Source: Acidovorax sp. DW039
GTDB lineage: Bacteria; Pseudomonadota; Gammaproteobacteria; Burkholderiales; Burkholderiaceae_C
Reading direction: 5' to 3'
Assembly: GCF_037101375.1 (NCBI RefSeq)
Contig: NZ_AP029019.1
Coordinates: forward strand, 1,798,001 to 1,862,000
Length of the DNA: 64,000 bases
Shown here: piece after piece, positions 11,605 to 21,197 of the stretch
Numbering within the stretch: position 1 is the stretch's first letter
Layout of the letters: every line of letters starts with the position of its first letter
The notes under the pieces: model-generated
Database searches by the model: none
What the model was told of the DNA's origin: nothing
Seen by the model: only the letters and a program-made list of their open reading frames with translations
Translations under genes and position numbers: made by a program

Positions 11605-12492
11605 ATGCGTTGGGAAGGCAATCGGGAATCGGACAACGTTGAAGATCGTCGTGACAGCGACGATGGCGGCGGCGGTGGTGGCTCGTTCGGCTTTGGTGGC
11701 CGGGGGATCGGTATCGGCACCATCGTGATAGCGCTGCTGGGGGGCTGGGTGCTGGGCGTCAATCCGCTCACCATTCTGGGCCTTCTGAGCGGGGGCGGGG
11801 GGCCACCCGCACATGTCCAGCAGGCGCCTGCTCACCACCCGCCTGCCGATGACCGCATGGCACGTTTTGTGGCTACCGTGCTGGCGGATACCGAAGACGT
11901 GTGGAAAGACGTTTTCCGCCAGGCAGGAGGACGGTACCAAGAGCCACGTCTGGTGCTTTTCAAAAACTCGACGCCCACTGCCTGCGGTACCGGTCGCTCG
12001 GCCATGGGGCCGTTCTACTGTCCCGCAGACCAGAAGGTCTACATCGACCTGGCGTTTTACGAAGTCCTTAAAAACCGCCTGGGCGCGCCTGGCGATTTTG
12101 CGCAGGCCTATGTGATTGCCCACGAGGTGGGGCACCACGTGCAGAACCTGATGGGCATCAGCGCCAAGGTCGACCAGATGCGTGGCCGGGTCAGCCAGAA
12201 AGAACTCAACGCCATGTCTGTGCGACTGGAGTTGCAGGCCGACTGTTTTGCGGGGGTGTGGGCATACCACGCACAGAATGCCCGCCAGTTGCTGGAACAA
12301 GGGGATGTGGAAGAGGCGATGAACGCTGCATCCCGCATTGGGGACGATGCCCTGCAGCGCTCTGCAGGAGGGGCCGTGGTGCCCGACAGCTTTACCCATG
12401 GCACCAGCGCTCAGCGCCAGCGCTGGTTCTACACGGGCCTCAAGCAGGGCAGCGTGCAGGCTTGTGACACTTTCTCCGCCCGCAGCCTCTGA
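11605..12492 (+). CDS. ypfJ: Neutral zinc metallopeptidase, YpfJ/KPN_02809 family
   Basis: A 295-residue membrane-anchored protein. The acidic, glycine-rich N terminus (an Asp/Gly run near residues 12-30) precedes one membrane segment near residues 34-55. The remainder carries the metallopeptidase motif [12 protein letters not shown] near residues 173-184 and the family signatures [13 protein letters not shown] and [11 protein letters not shown]. The physiological substrate of the family is not known to me. It stands alone between a divergent cyclase gene and rhlE. A palindromic repeat follows it. Confidence 0.92.
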   Translation: MRWEGNRESDNVEDRRDSDDGGGGGGSFGFGGRGIGIGTIVIALLGGWVLGVNPLTILGLLSGGGGPPAHVQQAPAHHPPADDRMARFVATVLADTEDVWKDVFRQAGGRYQEPRLVLFKNSTPTACGTGRSAMGPFYCPADQKVYIDLAFYEVLKNRLGAPGDFAQAYVIAHEVGHHVQNLMGISAKVDQMRGRVSQKELNAMSVRLELQADCFAGVWAYHAQNARQLLEQGDVEEAMNAASRIGDDALQRSAGGAVVPDSFTHGTSAQRQRWFYTGLKQGSVQACDTFSARSL

Positions 12493-12550
12493 AAGCTGAG
12501 GGCCGGTGACTGAGTGGGTAACCCCCTTAGTGCCATCGCCCAGGCACGAT

Positions 12551-12604
12551 ATGCCTCTGGCGCCCTTCGCATAAGCGCAGGATGCTATGTATTTAGTAGC
12601 AAAG
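12551..12604 (-). repeat. Dispersed palindromic repeat, copy 2
   Basis: The core reads GCCTCTGGCGCCC...ATAAGCGCAGGATGCTATG and ends AGTAGCAAAG, matching the family in reverse orientation. It lies in the 205-bp gap between the metallopeptidase and rhlE genes, which otherwise holds no recognisable gene. Confidence 0.75.
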
Positions 12605-12697
12605 TGCACTCGTATCCGCTTGCCAAGTCCCCTTTCAGGGGGCGCAAATTGCAAAAAAGTGCCTTCTAAGGCCTGCGGTGCGACAATAGAGGGCTAA

Positions 12698-14182
12698 ATG
12701 ACAAGTTCTTTTTCCAATCTATCGCTGGCCGAGCCGCTAGCGCGTGCCGTGGCCGAAATGGGCTACGAGTCCATGACGCCCATCCAGGCCCAGGCCATCC
12801 CCGTCGTGCTGACGGGGCAAGACGTGATGGGCGCCGCCCAGACGGGCACAGGCAAGACGGCGGCGTTCTCGTTGCCACTGCTGCAGCGCCTGCTCAAGCA
12901 CGAAAACAGTTCGACATCGCCCGCACGGCACCCTGTGCGTGCGCTGGTGCTGCTGCCCACGCGTGAGCTGGCCGACCAGGTGGCCCAGCAGATTGCGCTG
13001 TACGCCAAGTACACCAAGCTGCGCAGCACCGTGGTGTTTGGCGGCATGGACATGAAGCCCCAGACCATCGAACTGAAAAAAGGCGTTGAGGTGCTGGTGG
13101 CCACGCCAGGCCGCCTGCTGGACCACATCGAGGCCAAGAACGCGGTGCTCAACCAGGTGGAATACGTGGTGCTGGACGAGGCAGACCGCATGCTGGACAT
13201 CGGCTTTTTGCCGGATCTGCAGCGCATCCTGTCGTACCTGCCCAAGCAGCGCACCACCTTGCTGTTCAGCGCCACTTTCTCGCCCGAGATCAAGCGCCTG
13301 GCCAGCAGCTACCTGCAAGACCCCATTACCATCGAAGTGGCCCGCCCCAACGAGACGGCGGCTACAGTGGAGCAGCGCTTTTACAGCGCGGGCGATGACG
13401 ACAAGCGCCGGGCTATCCACCATGTGTTGCGCTCGCGTGGCATCAAGCAGGCCTTCATTTTTGTGAACAGCAAGCTGGGTTGCGGCCGTCTGGCACGCAG
13501 CCTGGAGCGCGAAGGCCTGAAGACCGCTGCCCTGCACGGCGACAAGAGCCAGGACGAGCGCCTCAAGGCCCTGGAAGCCTTCAAACAAGGCGAGGTGGAC
13601 CTGCTGGTGTGTACGGATGTGGCGGCCCGCGGCCTCGACATCAAGGATGTACCCGCCGTCTTCAACTTTGACGTGCCGTTCAATGCCGAAGACTACGTGC
13701 ACCGCATCGGTCGTACGGGCCGCGCAGGTGCCTCCGGTCTGGCCGTAACGCTCGTGTCCGGCAGCGATGCGCGGCTGGTGACGGACATTGAAAAGCTGAT
13801 CAAGAAAAAGATCGAGCTGGAGACGCTGCAGTTGGAAGATGAGCGCCCGCGTGAAAGCCGCCGCTCGTCTCGCGACAGCGATTACGGCGATGCGCGGGAG
13901 GCTGGCGCTTTCCGCCGCGAGCCGCGTGATTCGCGGGAGCCACGCGAAAGTCGTGAAGGGCGTGAGAGTCGCGATTACCGGGGTTTCCGGCCCGCCGCCG
14001 TATCGCGCGATCCGTTTTTCAGCAAGCCCTACGAACCCAGTGCTACCGACACCCCAGCGGCATGGGAAGCCACGGCCAAGACACCCGTGCGCAGCGGCAT
14101 CTCGGCCAACATCAAGCCCAAGCGCAAGGTGGCGGCCTTGTTCAAGGCGGCGGTGCGCGAGACATCCAGCGAGCAGAGCTGA
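12698..14182 (+). CDS. rhlE: DEAD-box ATP-dependent RNA helicase RhlE
   Basis: A 494-residue RNA helicase. All core motifs are visible: Q motif MTPIQAQAIP, motif I AQTGTGKT (about residues 48-55), motif II DEAD, motif III SAT, and motif VI HRIGRTGRAG. The C-terminal tail after about residue 380 is rich in Arg, Glu and Ser, with tandem RDSRE/PRESRE units, a disordered RNA-binding tail common in RhlE proteins. It is probably a single-gene unit, followed by a palindromic repeat and a terminator. Confidence 0.95.
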   Translation: MTSSFSNLSLAEPLARAVAEMGYESMTPIQAQAIPVVLTGQDVMGAAQTGTGKTAAFSLPLLQRLLKHENSSTSPARHPVRALVLLPTRELADQVAQQIALYAKYTKLRSTVVFGGMDMKPQTIELKKGVEVLVATPGRLLDHIEAKNAVLNQVEYVVLDEADRMLDIGFLPDLQRILSYLPKQRTTLLFSATFSPEIKRLASSYLQDPITIEVARPNETAATVEQRFYSAGDDDKRRAIHHVLRSRGIKQAFIFVNSKLGCGRLARSLEREGLKTAALHGDKSQDERLKALEAFKQGEVDLLVCTDVAARGLDIKDVPAVFNFDVPFNAEDYVHRIGRTGRAGASGLAVTLVSGSDARLVTDIEKLIKKKIELETLQLEDERPRESRRSSRDSDYGDAREAGAFRREPRDSREPRESREGRESRDYRGFRPAAVSRDPFFSKPYEPSATDTPAAWEATAKTPVRSGISANIKPKRKVAALFKAAVRETSSEQS

Positions 14183-14191
14183 TACGCAGAG

Positions 14192-14249
14192 AAAAAAGGG
14201 CCTAGCGCCCGTCTATTGAGCGCGAGCTGCTATCTAAAGAATAGCAATT
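14192..14249 (-). repeat. Dispersed palindromic repeat, copy 3
   Basis: GGGCCTAGCGCCC, then GAGCGCGAGCTGCTATC, then GAATAGCAATT match the family over its full length in reverse orientation. It begins ten bases after the rhlE stop. Confidence 0.8.
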
Positions 14250-14252
14250 AGT

Positions 14253-14280
14253 AAGGGCCACATCCATGTGGCCCTTTTTG
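14253..14280 (+). terminator. Rho-independent terminator after rhlE
   Basis: GGGCCACA and TGTGGCCC form an 8-bp stem around a TCCA loop, followed by five T residues. It sits between convergent rhlE and the end of the nos operon, and could serve both strands because a short A run precedes the stem. Confidence 0.82.
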
Positions 14281-14306
14281 TTGATGGGTCACGACGCACC
14301 TGCGCG

Positions 14307-14981
14307 CTAGGGTAGTGCGTGCACGGTGTGGCGACGGGGTGCCAGCGAAGCCACCAGCGCTGGGGTGATTTCACCCCACGCCAGAACGTGTCCACCGCGC
14401 TGCCTTGCAAAGTCCTCAGCGGCGGCGCGTTGGCTCCATGCGGGCAAATTGCCCGCCCGCATGGGCCCCAAGGCCGACGAGCCCACCACATACATGGCCT
14501 GTGTGGCCTCCACCCAACCCCCCGACTCCATGTCGGTCACGTACCGGGCGCGTAGGGCATCCAGGGTTCGGCCCCGTGTGTAGCGGGGCACATCGCCCAG
14601 ATACATCAGCAAGCTGAGCGGTGAATCCAGAAAGAAGGCGTCTCCGTCGGCAAAGATGACCTGGGCCGCCCAGGCACGGGCGCGTGTGGGGTACATGCCG
14701 CATACAGGGCAACGCACCTCGGGTGGCACTTCGCGTGCGGCGCTCAGGGGCAGGCCCTTGTCTGCGTTGTAGGGGGTGGGTGGGGCCACCACGCACACAT
14801 CGTCTGTCAGGCTTTCCAGGTCTGCGGTGGGGCTGGCGGGGCGACTGGATGCTATACCGTTTTGCCACGCACTCCAGCCTGCAACACCTGCTGCGGTGGT
14901 CGCAAGGCTTGCCAGACCTGCCAGAGCCCAGCGACGGTTTCGTGCCGCAGGCGCGAAACCCGGTTCACATGCGGCCGTCAT
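14307..14981 (-). CDS. NosL-like copper-binding accessory protein (second NosL paralogue)
   Basis: A 224-residue exported protein related to NosL, the copper-delivery factor for nitrous-oxide reductase. An N-terminal RNRRW segment followed by a hydrophobic stretch (about residues 15-38) suggests a membrane anchor or twin-arginine-like signal. The copper-type motif RCPVCGMYPTR lies near residue 95. It overlaps the preceding nosL by 17 bp and is the last gene of the nos operon. Its role may be a second copper chaperone step, which is inferred. No lipobox is seen, unlike nosL. Confidence 0.8.
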   Translation of the reverse strand: MTAACEPGFAPAARNRRWALAGLASLATTAAGVAGWSAWQNGIASSRPASPTADLESLTDDVCVVAPPTPYNADKGLPLSAAREVPPEVRCPVCGMYPTRARAWAAQVIFADGDAFFLDSPLSLLMYLGDVPRYTRGRTLDALRARYVTDMESGGWVEATQAMYVVGSSALGPMRAGNLPAWSQRAAAEDFARQRGGHVLAWGEITPALVASLAPRRHTVHALP

Positions 14982-15543
14982 GCTGGGCTCCGCCGCTCAG
15001 GTCCACCATGGCGGGCGTGATCTCGGCAAAGCGCAGCACCTTGCCGCCGTACTCGACCGCAAACTTTTTCGCATCCGCCTCTTGGGCAAAGCTGCCGATG
15101 GTGGGGCCCATGGAGCCGTGGCGCTTGCCACCCACCACGTAGAGGGCGCCCTTGGCGTCGATCCAGTGGCCTTTGGGCGCGTCCCAGTCGGCCTGGCCCA
15201 TGTCCTGCACGTACACGGCCTGCACGGCGCGCACCTGCTCGCCGACCAGCAGCGTGGCAAACAGTTCTACCGTGTCGCAGAAGAACAAGGGCTTGTCCTG
15301 CCCCGCAAAGCGCACCTGGGCCTTGGGGCCGGGGTAGTCGGCCAGCAGCATGCCGTCCAGCTCGCAACTGGTGGCGCGGTCAAAGTCCACAGGCTGCAGC
15401 GACTGCGCGCCGCGGTCCGCCTGGCTGCAGCCGGCCAGGCTTCCCAGGCCCGTGAGTGCGCCCAGCGACGCGAGGGCGGCCCAGCCCAGCAGCTGGCGGC
15501 GGGTGGTGCAGCCGCACCGAGGTTGGTAAAGAAGGGGCGTCAT
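14965..15543 (-). CDS. nosL: NosL copper-chaperone lipoprotein
   Basis: A periplasmic lipoprotein of about 192 residues that supplies Cu(I) for assembly of the NosZ copper centre. The signal carries a TTRRQ segment and a lipobox-like LAGC near residues 37-40. The NosL domain follows, with the copper-motif region SCELDGMLL near residue 60 and VGGKRHGSMGPTIGSF later. The usual CxxCGM is here reduced to SCELDGM, one Cys plus Met. The start ATG at 15543 overlaps the nosY stop in an ATGA arrangement. Confidence 0.88.
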   Translation of the reverse strand: MTPLLYQPRCGCTTRRQLLGWAALASLGALTGLGSLAGCSQADRGAQSLQPVDFDRATSCELDGMLLADYPGPKAQVRFAGQDKPLFFCDTVELFATLLVGEQVRAVQAVYVQDMGQADWDAPKGHWIDAKGALYVVGGKRHGSMGPTIGSFAQEADAKKFAVEYGGKVLRFAEITPAMVDLSGGAQHDGRM

Positions 15544-16355
15544 GGTTTGAATCTCCAGCCCGCCAGACCCAGGGGCACCACGATCCAGCCCGCCATCACC
15601 GCGCCCATCAGCCATGGCTTGGCCAGGGCGGGGGGCACGATGCTGGTCAGGCCGTACAGGGTACGCACATCTTCCAGCGAGAACACGTTGAGGATGCGGA
15701 ACACGTCCGCGGGGTTGAGCAGCAGCAGATAGGCCATGGCCTCGCCGCCCACGCTGCCGCCCGTGGCCACCAGGGCGCCCAGCAGCAGCAGGTCGAACAC
15801 CAGCACGAAGAAGAACCAGGCAGCAATTGCCAGCCCCGAGGCGCGTGTGCGCTCGTGCGTGAGCACCGACAGCAGCACCGCCAGGCTCAGGAACGCCAGG
15901 CCCAGCAGCACCGAGCTGAGCATGAAGCCGCCAAAGTGGAACAGCGCAGCCGCGCTGAACTGCCGCACCAGCAGCACCGCCACCAGGCCAAAGCCCGCCA
16001 GCGTAGACAGCGCGAGCGCCGCGGCCAGGCCCAGGTATTTGCCCAGTAGCAGCTCCAGCCGCGTGAGGGGCAGCGACAGCAGCAGGTCCAGCGAGCCGCG
16101 CTCACGCTCACCCACGATGGCGTCAAAGCCCAGCAGCAGGGCGTTCAGCGGGATCAGGTAGATCACCAGGCTGACCAGGCTGGCAATGGTGAACTCGATG
16201 GAGCGAAAGCCCACCGTGCCCTGCTGCGCGCCGCCAAAGTAGGCAATCGCCAGCGAGAACACGGTGAACACCAGCGCCACGGCCAGCACCCAGCGGTTGC
16301 GCATGCGGTCGCGGAACTCCTTGCCCGCGATGGTGAGGATTGGTTGGAATTCCAT
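15540..16355 (-). CDS. nosY: NosY, membrane subunit of the nos ABC complex
   Basis: A 271-residue inner-membrane ABC-2 type permease that works with NosF and NosD in maturing the CuZ site of nitrous-oxide reductase. The N terminus MEFQPILTIAGKEFRDRMRN is typical, followed by about six membrane segments. The conserved GERERGSLDLLLSLP stretch lies near residues 78-92. The start was placed at 16355 because the longer open frame overlaps nosF; it lies two bases after the nosF stop. Confidence 0.93.
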   Translation of the reverse strand: MEFQPILTIAGKEFRDRMRNRWVLAVALVFTVFSLAIAYFGGAQQGTVGFRSIEFTIASLVSLVIYLIPLNALLLGFDAIVGERERGSLDLLLSLPLTRLELLLGKYLGLAAALALSTLAGFGLVAVLLVRQFSAAALFHFGGFMLSSVLLGLAFLSLAVLLSVLTHERTRASGLAIAAWFFFVLVFDLLLLGALVATGGSVGGEAMAYLLLLNPADVFRILNVFSLEDVRTLYGLTSIVPPALAKPWLMGAVMAGWIVVPLGLAGWRFKP

Positions 16356-16357
16356 GG

Positions 16358-17302
16358 CTAGCCTTTGCGCAAGTCGAAGTACACGTCTTCGAGAGACGGT
16401 TCGTGGATCTGCACGTCCTGCAGCCGCGCGCCCAGCGGCGCCAGCGCGCCCAGCACGGCCATCTTGGCGTCGCGCGGGCAAATGGCTGTGAGGCCGCCGG
16501 CGTGGGCTGTGGCCGTGACGCCTTGCAGCGGCGCGAGGGCGAGCACGGCGGCGGGGATGTCCGCGTCGCCCAGAGCCAGTTCGATGGTCAGCGGCATGTG
16601 CGTCTGGTCGCGCAGCGCCTGCACGCTGCCCAGCGCCTGCAGCTTGCCAGCGGCCAGGATCGCCAGGCGGTCCACGCGCTCCTGTAGCTCGGCCAGGATA
16701 TGCGAGGTGATGACGATGGTCACGCCGCGCGCCTGCTGGCCGCGCAGCGTGGCGTAAAAGTCGCGGATGGCCTGCGGGTCCAGGCCGTTGGTGGGTTCGT
16801 CCAGCAGCAGCACCTGCGGGTCGCCCAGCAGCGCCTGCGCAAAGCCCAGGCGCTGGCGCATACCCTTGGAGTATTCGCGCACGGCACGGCGGCCCGCGTG
16901 CGCCAGGCCCACCTGCTCTAGTAGCGCGGCGCACTGGGCCTGCGGCGCACCCTTGAGGCGCGCGAAGAACTGCAGCGTCTCCAGGCCGTTCAGGTTGTCG
17001 TACAGCACCACGTTCTCGGGCAGGTAGCCCAGGTGGCGCCGTGCGGTGCGGAAGTCGCGCCCCTGCACGCTGGTGCCGCCCACGCGGATGTCACCCGCGG
17101 TGGCGGGCGTGAGGCCCAGGACCATCTTGAACAGCGTGCTCTTGCCGGCGCCGTTGTGGCCGATGAGGCCGAGGATTTCTCCGCGCTCGATGCGCAGGTC
17201 GATGCCGTCCACGGCGTGCAGCGCGCCGTAGCGCTTGTGCACGCCCCGCACCTCGATGGCGGCGGGCGCGGGCGGATCAATGGGAGGAGGATTGCGGGTC
17301 AC
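16358..17302 (-). CDS. nosF: NosF, ATPase subunit of the nos ABC complex
   Basis: A 314-residue cytoplasmic ABC ATPase that powers the NosDFY copper-maturation complex. Walker A is GHNGAGKST near residues 48-56, the signature is YSKGMRQRLGFAQAL, and Walker B is VLLLDEPTNGLDP. A C-terminal extension of about 90 residues is usual for NosF. The start codon is GTG at 17302 and overlaps the nosD end by 26 bp. It is translationally packed with its neighbours. Confidence 0.95.
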   Translation of the reverse strand: MTRNPPPIDPPAPAAIEVRGVHKRYGALHAVDGIDLRIERGEILGLIGHNGAGKSTLFKMVLGLTPATAGDIRVGGTSVQGRDFRTARRHLGYLPENVVLYDNLNGLETLQFFARLKGAPQAQCAALLEQVGLAHAGRRAVREYSKGMRQRLGFAQALLGDPQVLLLDEPTNGLDPQAIRDFYATLRGQQARGVTIVITSHILAELQERVDRLAILAAGKLQALGSVQALRDQTHMPLTIELALGDADIPAAVLALAPLQGVTATAHAGGLTAICPRDAKMAVLGALAPLGARLQDVQIHEPSLEDVYFDLRKG

Positions 17303-18572
17303 GCCAATTGCTCCGTTCTGGGTGAAAGGGTTGCATGTGGGGCTTGGGATCCACCACGGTGGGCACGCGCAGCACCGGGAACTGCTGGCCTACCAGGCGC
17401 AGCGTCTGCACGGCGGGGCTGGCCAGCAGCAGCTTGATGGCGGGGTGGCGCCAGGTCAGGCGGTCCACCATGTCGTTGGCTTCGTAGGGCACGTCGCCCA
17501 CGCCGTTGCCGTCGCGGTCCCAGCCCAGGTAGTTGCTCCAGTAGTTGCCGCCCTGGGTGCCCCAGCGTTCGTCGCGGGCGCCCACGTAGCGCACCTGCTC
17601 GCGGTTGCCCACGAAGTCGTTGCCCTCCACCACGTTGCGGGTGGAGCCGGCCGACAGGTGCACGCCCACGGTGTTGCGCGTGACGAGGTTGCCGCGCAGC
17701 GTGGCGTATTCCACGTCGTAGATGAAGAAGCCGCGCTGGTTCTCGGCCACCACGTTGTTCTCCACCACCGAGTCCTGCAGCGTGCGCAGCATGATGCCGT
17801 GGTCGGCGTTGCCCCAGGCGCGGTTGTTGCGCACCACCTGGTCGCGCACTTCCATCAGCGCCAGGCCGCCGCGGTTCAGGTACGTGTCGTTGTCCTCCCA
17901 CAGGTTGTAGTAGGAGTTCATGTAGTGCGTGCCGTAGCGGCTGTGGTGCAGCTTGTTGCCGCGGAAGACCGCGTGGTGCGACACGTCCACATACAGCGCA
18001 TCGCGCACGAAGCTGATCTGGTTGCCCTCGATGCGCGCGCCCGTAGTGTTGTACAGCTGTACGCCGTTGCCGCGCTGGGACGAGCCCACATCGCGCAGGC
18101 CGGTGATGGTGTTGTGCTCTACCCGCACGTCGTTGGCCTTCTCGATCCACAGGCCGAACAGGTTGTAGGTGAGGTCGTTGTAGCGCACCACCGCGCGGTG
18201 GGCGCCGGGCTGGATGTAGATGCCCGCGTTCTGGTCCTTGAGGCTGGTGCCCGAGTCGCGCACGATCAGGCCTTCGATCACCACGTCGGGCGCGGTGACG
18301 CGGATGGTGTCGCCCTGCTGCCCGCCGCTCAAGGTGGGGCGGTCCAGGCCGCGCAGGGTGAGCGGCTTGTCGATGCGCAGCGTGTTCACGCGGTAGAAGC
18401 CGCGCTGTACCTCCACCGTGTCGCCGGCCGCGGCGGCGGTGACGGCGGCCTGCAGGTCCTGCCCCGGGCGCACCTGCACGGTAGCCGCCGCCGCAGGCAG
18501 CGCGGCCCACAGTGACAGTGCCAGTGCCAGGGCCGCGGCAGCTGCGTTGAGGAGCGCACGGGGAGGCTTCAT
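17277..18572 (-). CDS. nosD: NosD, periplasmic beta-helix copper-maturation protein
   Basis: A 431-residue periplasmic protein. A Sec signal covers about residues 1-32 and ends at AAAA. The remainder consists of successive parallel beta-helix (CASH/pectate-lyase-like) repeats rich in asparagine and N-x-I turns, such as VRYNDLTYN, VEHNTITG and VEGNDFVGN. It cooperates with NosFY to deliver copper and sulfur to NosZ. The ATG at 18572 shares one base with the nosR stop. A longer upstream open frame is only the shadow of nosR. Confidence 0.93.
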   Translation of the reverse strand: MKPPRALLNAAAAALALALSLWAALPAAAATVQVRPGQDLQAAVTAAAAGDTVEVQRGFYRVNTLRIDKPLTLRGLDRPTLSGGQQGDTIRVTAPDVVIEGLIVRDSGTSLKDQNAGIYIQPGAHRAVVRYNDLTYNLFGLWIEKANDVRVEHNTITGLRDVGSSQRGNGVQLYNTTGARIEGNQISFVRDALYVDVSHHAVFRGNKLHHSRYGTHYMNSYYNLWEDNDTYLNRGGLALMEVRDQVVRNNRAWGNADHGIMLRTLQDSVVENNVVAENQRGFFIYDVEYATLRGNLVTRNTVGVHLSAGSTRNVVEGNDFVGNREQVRYVGARDERWGTQGGNYWSNYLGWDRDGNGVGDVPYEANDMVDRLTWRHPAIKLLLASPAVQTLRLVGQQFPVLRVPTVVDPKPHMQPFHPERSNWRDPQSSSH

Positions 18573-21193
18573 CACACCAGCCCCGCCACGGCCTTGAGGG
18601 CCAGGAACAGCGCCGCGCCGATCAGCAGGTTCTTGAAGCCCACGTAGCTCAGCATGTCCATCACGCCGGCCACGCGGTACTGGCCCTGCCACCACGGGCC
18701 GTCCTTCACGTAGCGCTTGCCCGACAGGCGGATCAGCACCTCGTACACGCTCCAGCCAAACCACCAGCCGATGATGGCGCCCGACGACAGCGTGCCTAGC
18801 GCCGCCATCACCCAGGCCACGCTGGCCGCGAGTGCCAGCGAGAAGCCCGCGATCTGCAGGCCGCGGCGCGATGCCCAGCCTGCGCGGCTCCAGGGCCACA
18901 GGTGGTCCGCCAGTTCCAGGGCCACCCAGCGCAGGCCGGTGGCATCAGCCTTGTGCGCAGGCTGCGCCGGCGCGGTGGGCAGGCGCGGGTCCGGCCCCTG
19001 CGCGGCCTTGGCCGAGATCTGGTCTTGCACCGTGGCCGGGTGGATGGGGATGAAATAGCCGTTCTTGCCGATGGGCGTGATCTCCAGGCCGTCCTTCTCG
19101 CGGCGCTTGCGTTCCTTGGCCAGGGGCGGGCAGCCCTTGGTGTCGGTATAGAGCACCATGCAGTCCAGGCAGTGCAGGCATTCGCGGTGGTCGATGCGGC
19201 CGTCGGCGTCGATGGCCTGGGCGCCGCACCCGGTGGCGCAGGCCTTGCAGCTGTTGCAGTCCTGCTTGCGCTTGAGGCCAAACCAGCGGAACGTGCTGGG
19301 CATGGCCAGCGACGCGCCCAGCGGGCAGATGTACTTGCAGTAAGGCCGCTCGATGAAGATCGAAACGCCCAGGATGGCTGCCACGAACAGGCTGTAAGGC
19401 CAGGCCCGGTTGAGCACGCCCACCAGGAAAGTGGTCTTGAACGGCTCCACCTCGGCCAGCTTCTCGGCCGTGCCCATGGAGAACATGGACACCGCCAGCA
19501 AGCCGAAGAACACGGCGTACTTCACCCACTTGAGCCGGTCGTGCCACTTCTGCGGCAGCTGCGTCTGGAACCGCCTGAGGCCCAGGGTGCGCGCAATCTT
19601 GTAGATGCCCTCCTGCAGCGATCCGAACGGGCACATCCAGCCGCAGAACAGCCCGCGCCCGAACAGGAACACGGTGACGATGATGAAGATCCAGAACAGG
19701 AAGATGAACGGGTCGGACAGGAACAGCGACCAGGTCCACTGGAACAGCAGCGCATGGAACCAGGTCAGCACCTGCGTGATGGAGGGCTGCGCCATCTGGC
19801 TGAAGCCGATCCAGCCGATGCTGATGGCCCAGAAGCTGTACTTGAAGGCGTTGACGGGCCACTTGTTCTTGTGGGTGGAGCGGCGCGTGAGCGTCTCGCG
19901 CAGCGCGTACACCACCGTCACGGCCACCAGCAGCGCGGCGAAGAGCGCAATCTCCACGGCGCGGGTCTTCCACACGCGCACCCAGGGTGCGTCCGGCTCG
20001 TCGATGGTGGGGCGCCCGCCTTGCAGCAAGGCGGCGGGCAGCCAGTAGGGCGCGTCAAAGCTGGTGAAGCTGCGCGTGCCGGTAGCGCGGTCCACGCGGT
20101 TGCCCAAAAAGCTCAGCTGCCACGGATACGCGGCGGAGAACGCACTCGAGCGGATGATGAAGATGACCGACTCGTTGTAGCTGGGCGCGCCCGCGGCTTC
20201 GATGCCGTAGAGGTTGAGCGCGTCCAGGTCGCGGAAGGTGAATGCGTCGGCGCCCTGGTGCACCTGCACGCGGTCGTAGATGCCGCCGCGCACAAAGCCC
20301 GAACCCTTGAACGATTCCTTGCCGCCGGTGCGGATGATGAAGAAGGCGTGCTCGCCCTCCTTGAGCTGCTGGCGCAGGTTGTGCCAGCCGTTCTCGCCCA
20401 GCACGCTTTGGCCCAGGTCGGGGTGGTTCAGGTCGCCAAACCACAGTTCGATGAACGGCTCGGGGCCCTTGTCCAGGCCCACCTGTTCGGGCTGCACGCG
20501 CAGGCGCTGCACCGTGCCTTGCTGTACCAGCTCGGCCCAGGTCAGGCGCTTGCCGGTTTCGGCATAGCGGGCGGGCTCGCGTACCGTGGGCGCCAGGATG
20601 CCCACCTGCCGCGCCACGGCCGAGCCCGAGGCCATCATGACCTGGTTCTGCGCGATGACGGTGACCGTGGCGCCCGAGATGGCATCCAGGCCGATCACGT
20701 TCTCGTCGGGCCGCGACTGGCCGACCTCGATCTTGTCGGCCACCGACTTGCCCAGGTACTGCCCGTTGAACTTGAGCAGCGCCGATTCCGGGATGCCCAG
20801 CAGCAGGATGGGCTCGGAGTGCTTGAGCACCTTCACGCCCACAAACCGGCCGTCCTTGTCCATGCCGATCAGCGTGACCACCGGCTTGCCGGAATAGGCG
20901 GGCGTGTCGGTGATGTCGGTGGACAGCATCACGTAGCCCAGCAGCTTCTTCTGGGCACTGTCGTTGTCGTAGGCCTCCACATAGGGCGGCTGGCCTTTGC
21001 GCTCCGAAAAATGCGTGGCCCCGGGGAACACGTCCTTGCAGGGCACCAGTGCGCACAGATCGCGGGCCGTGGCCAGATCGGCAGGCAACTCCGCCTCGTA
21101 GGCCCCCGCCGCAGCATGCGCGCGCGGCGCCAGCCAAAGAGCTGCCAACAAGACCAGAAGAAGCGTGGCGAACTGCCGACGAAGGGAGATCAT
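18572..21193 (-). CDS. nosR: NosR, flavoprotein/Fe-S electron-supply and regulatory protein
   Basis: An 873-residue inner-membrane protein required for nitrous-oxide reduction. It has a signal peptide (residues 1-29), then a periplasmic FMN-binding domain with the flavinylation motif SGAT at residues 173-176. Several membrane segments and polyferredoxin-like cysteine sets follow: CGWMCPFG, CKYICPLG, CNSCKACATGC and CLHCLDC. The C terminus has two further hydrophobic segments and is longer than the roughly 720 residues I recall for Pseudomonas NosR. The FMN is presumably attached by the ApbE-like enzyme at 24615-25694. A palindromic repeat occupies its translation start region and no clear Shine-Dalgarno is present. 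Confidence 0.95.
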   Translation of the reverse strand: MISLRRQFATLLLVLLAALWLAPRAHAAAGAYEAELPADLATARDLCALVPCKDVFPGATHFSERKGQPPYVEAYDNDSAQKKLLGYVMLSTDITDTPAYSGKPVVTLIGMDKDGRFVGVKVLKHSEPILLLGIPESALLKFNGQYLGKSVADKIEVGQSRPDENVIGLDAISGATVTVIAQNQVMMASGSAVARQVGILAPTVREPARYAETGKRLTWAELVQQGTVQRLRVQPEQVGLDKGPEPFIELWFGDLNHPDLGQSVLGENGWHNLRQQLKEGEHAFFIIRTGGKESFKGSGFVRGGIYDRVQVHQGADAFTFRDLDALNLYGIEAAGAPSYNESVIFIIRSSAFSAAYPWQLSFLGNRVDRATGTRSFTSFDAPYWLPAALLQGGRPTIDEPDAPWVRVWKTRAVEIALFAALLVAVTVVYALRETLTRRSTHKNKWPVNAFKYSFWAISIGWIGFSQMAQPSITQVLTWFHALLFQWTWSLFLSDPFIFLFWIFIIVTVFLFGRGLFCGWMCPFGSLQEGIYKIARTLGLRRFQTQLPQKWHDRLKWVKYAVFFGLLAVSMFSMGTAEKLAEVEPFKTTFLVGVLNRAWPYSLFVAAILGVSIFIERPYCKYICPLGASLAMPSTFRWFGLKRKQDCNSCKACATGCGAQAIDADGRIDHRECLHCLDCMVLYTDTKGCPPLAKERKRREKDGLEITPIGKNGYFIPIHPATVQDQISAKAAQGPDPRLPTAPAQPAHKADATGLRWVALELADHLWPWSRAGWASRRGLQIAGFSLALAASVAWVMAALGTLSSGAIIGWWFGWSVYEVLIRLSGKRYVKDGPWWQGQYRVAGVMDMLSYVGFKNLLIGAALFLALKAVAGLV

Positions 21194-21197
21194 GGGA

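Noticed and set aside
17235..18515. A 426-codon plus-strand open frame opposite nosD
   Set aside because: It is explained by the repetitive beta-helix coding pattern of nosD read antisense.
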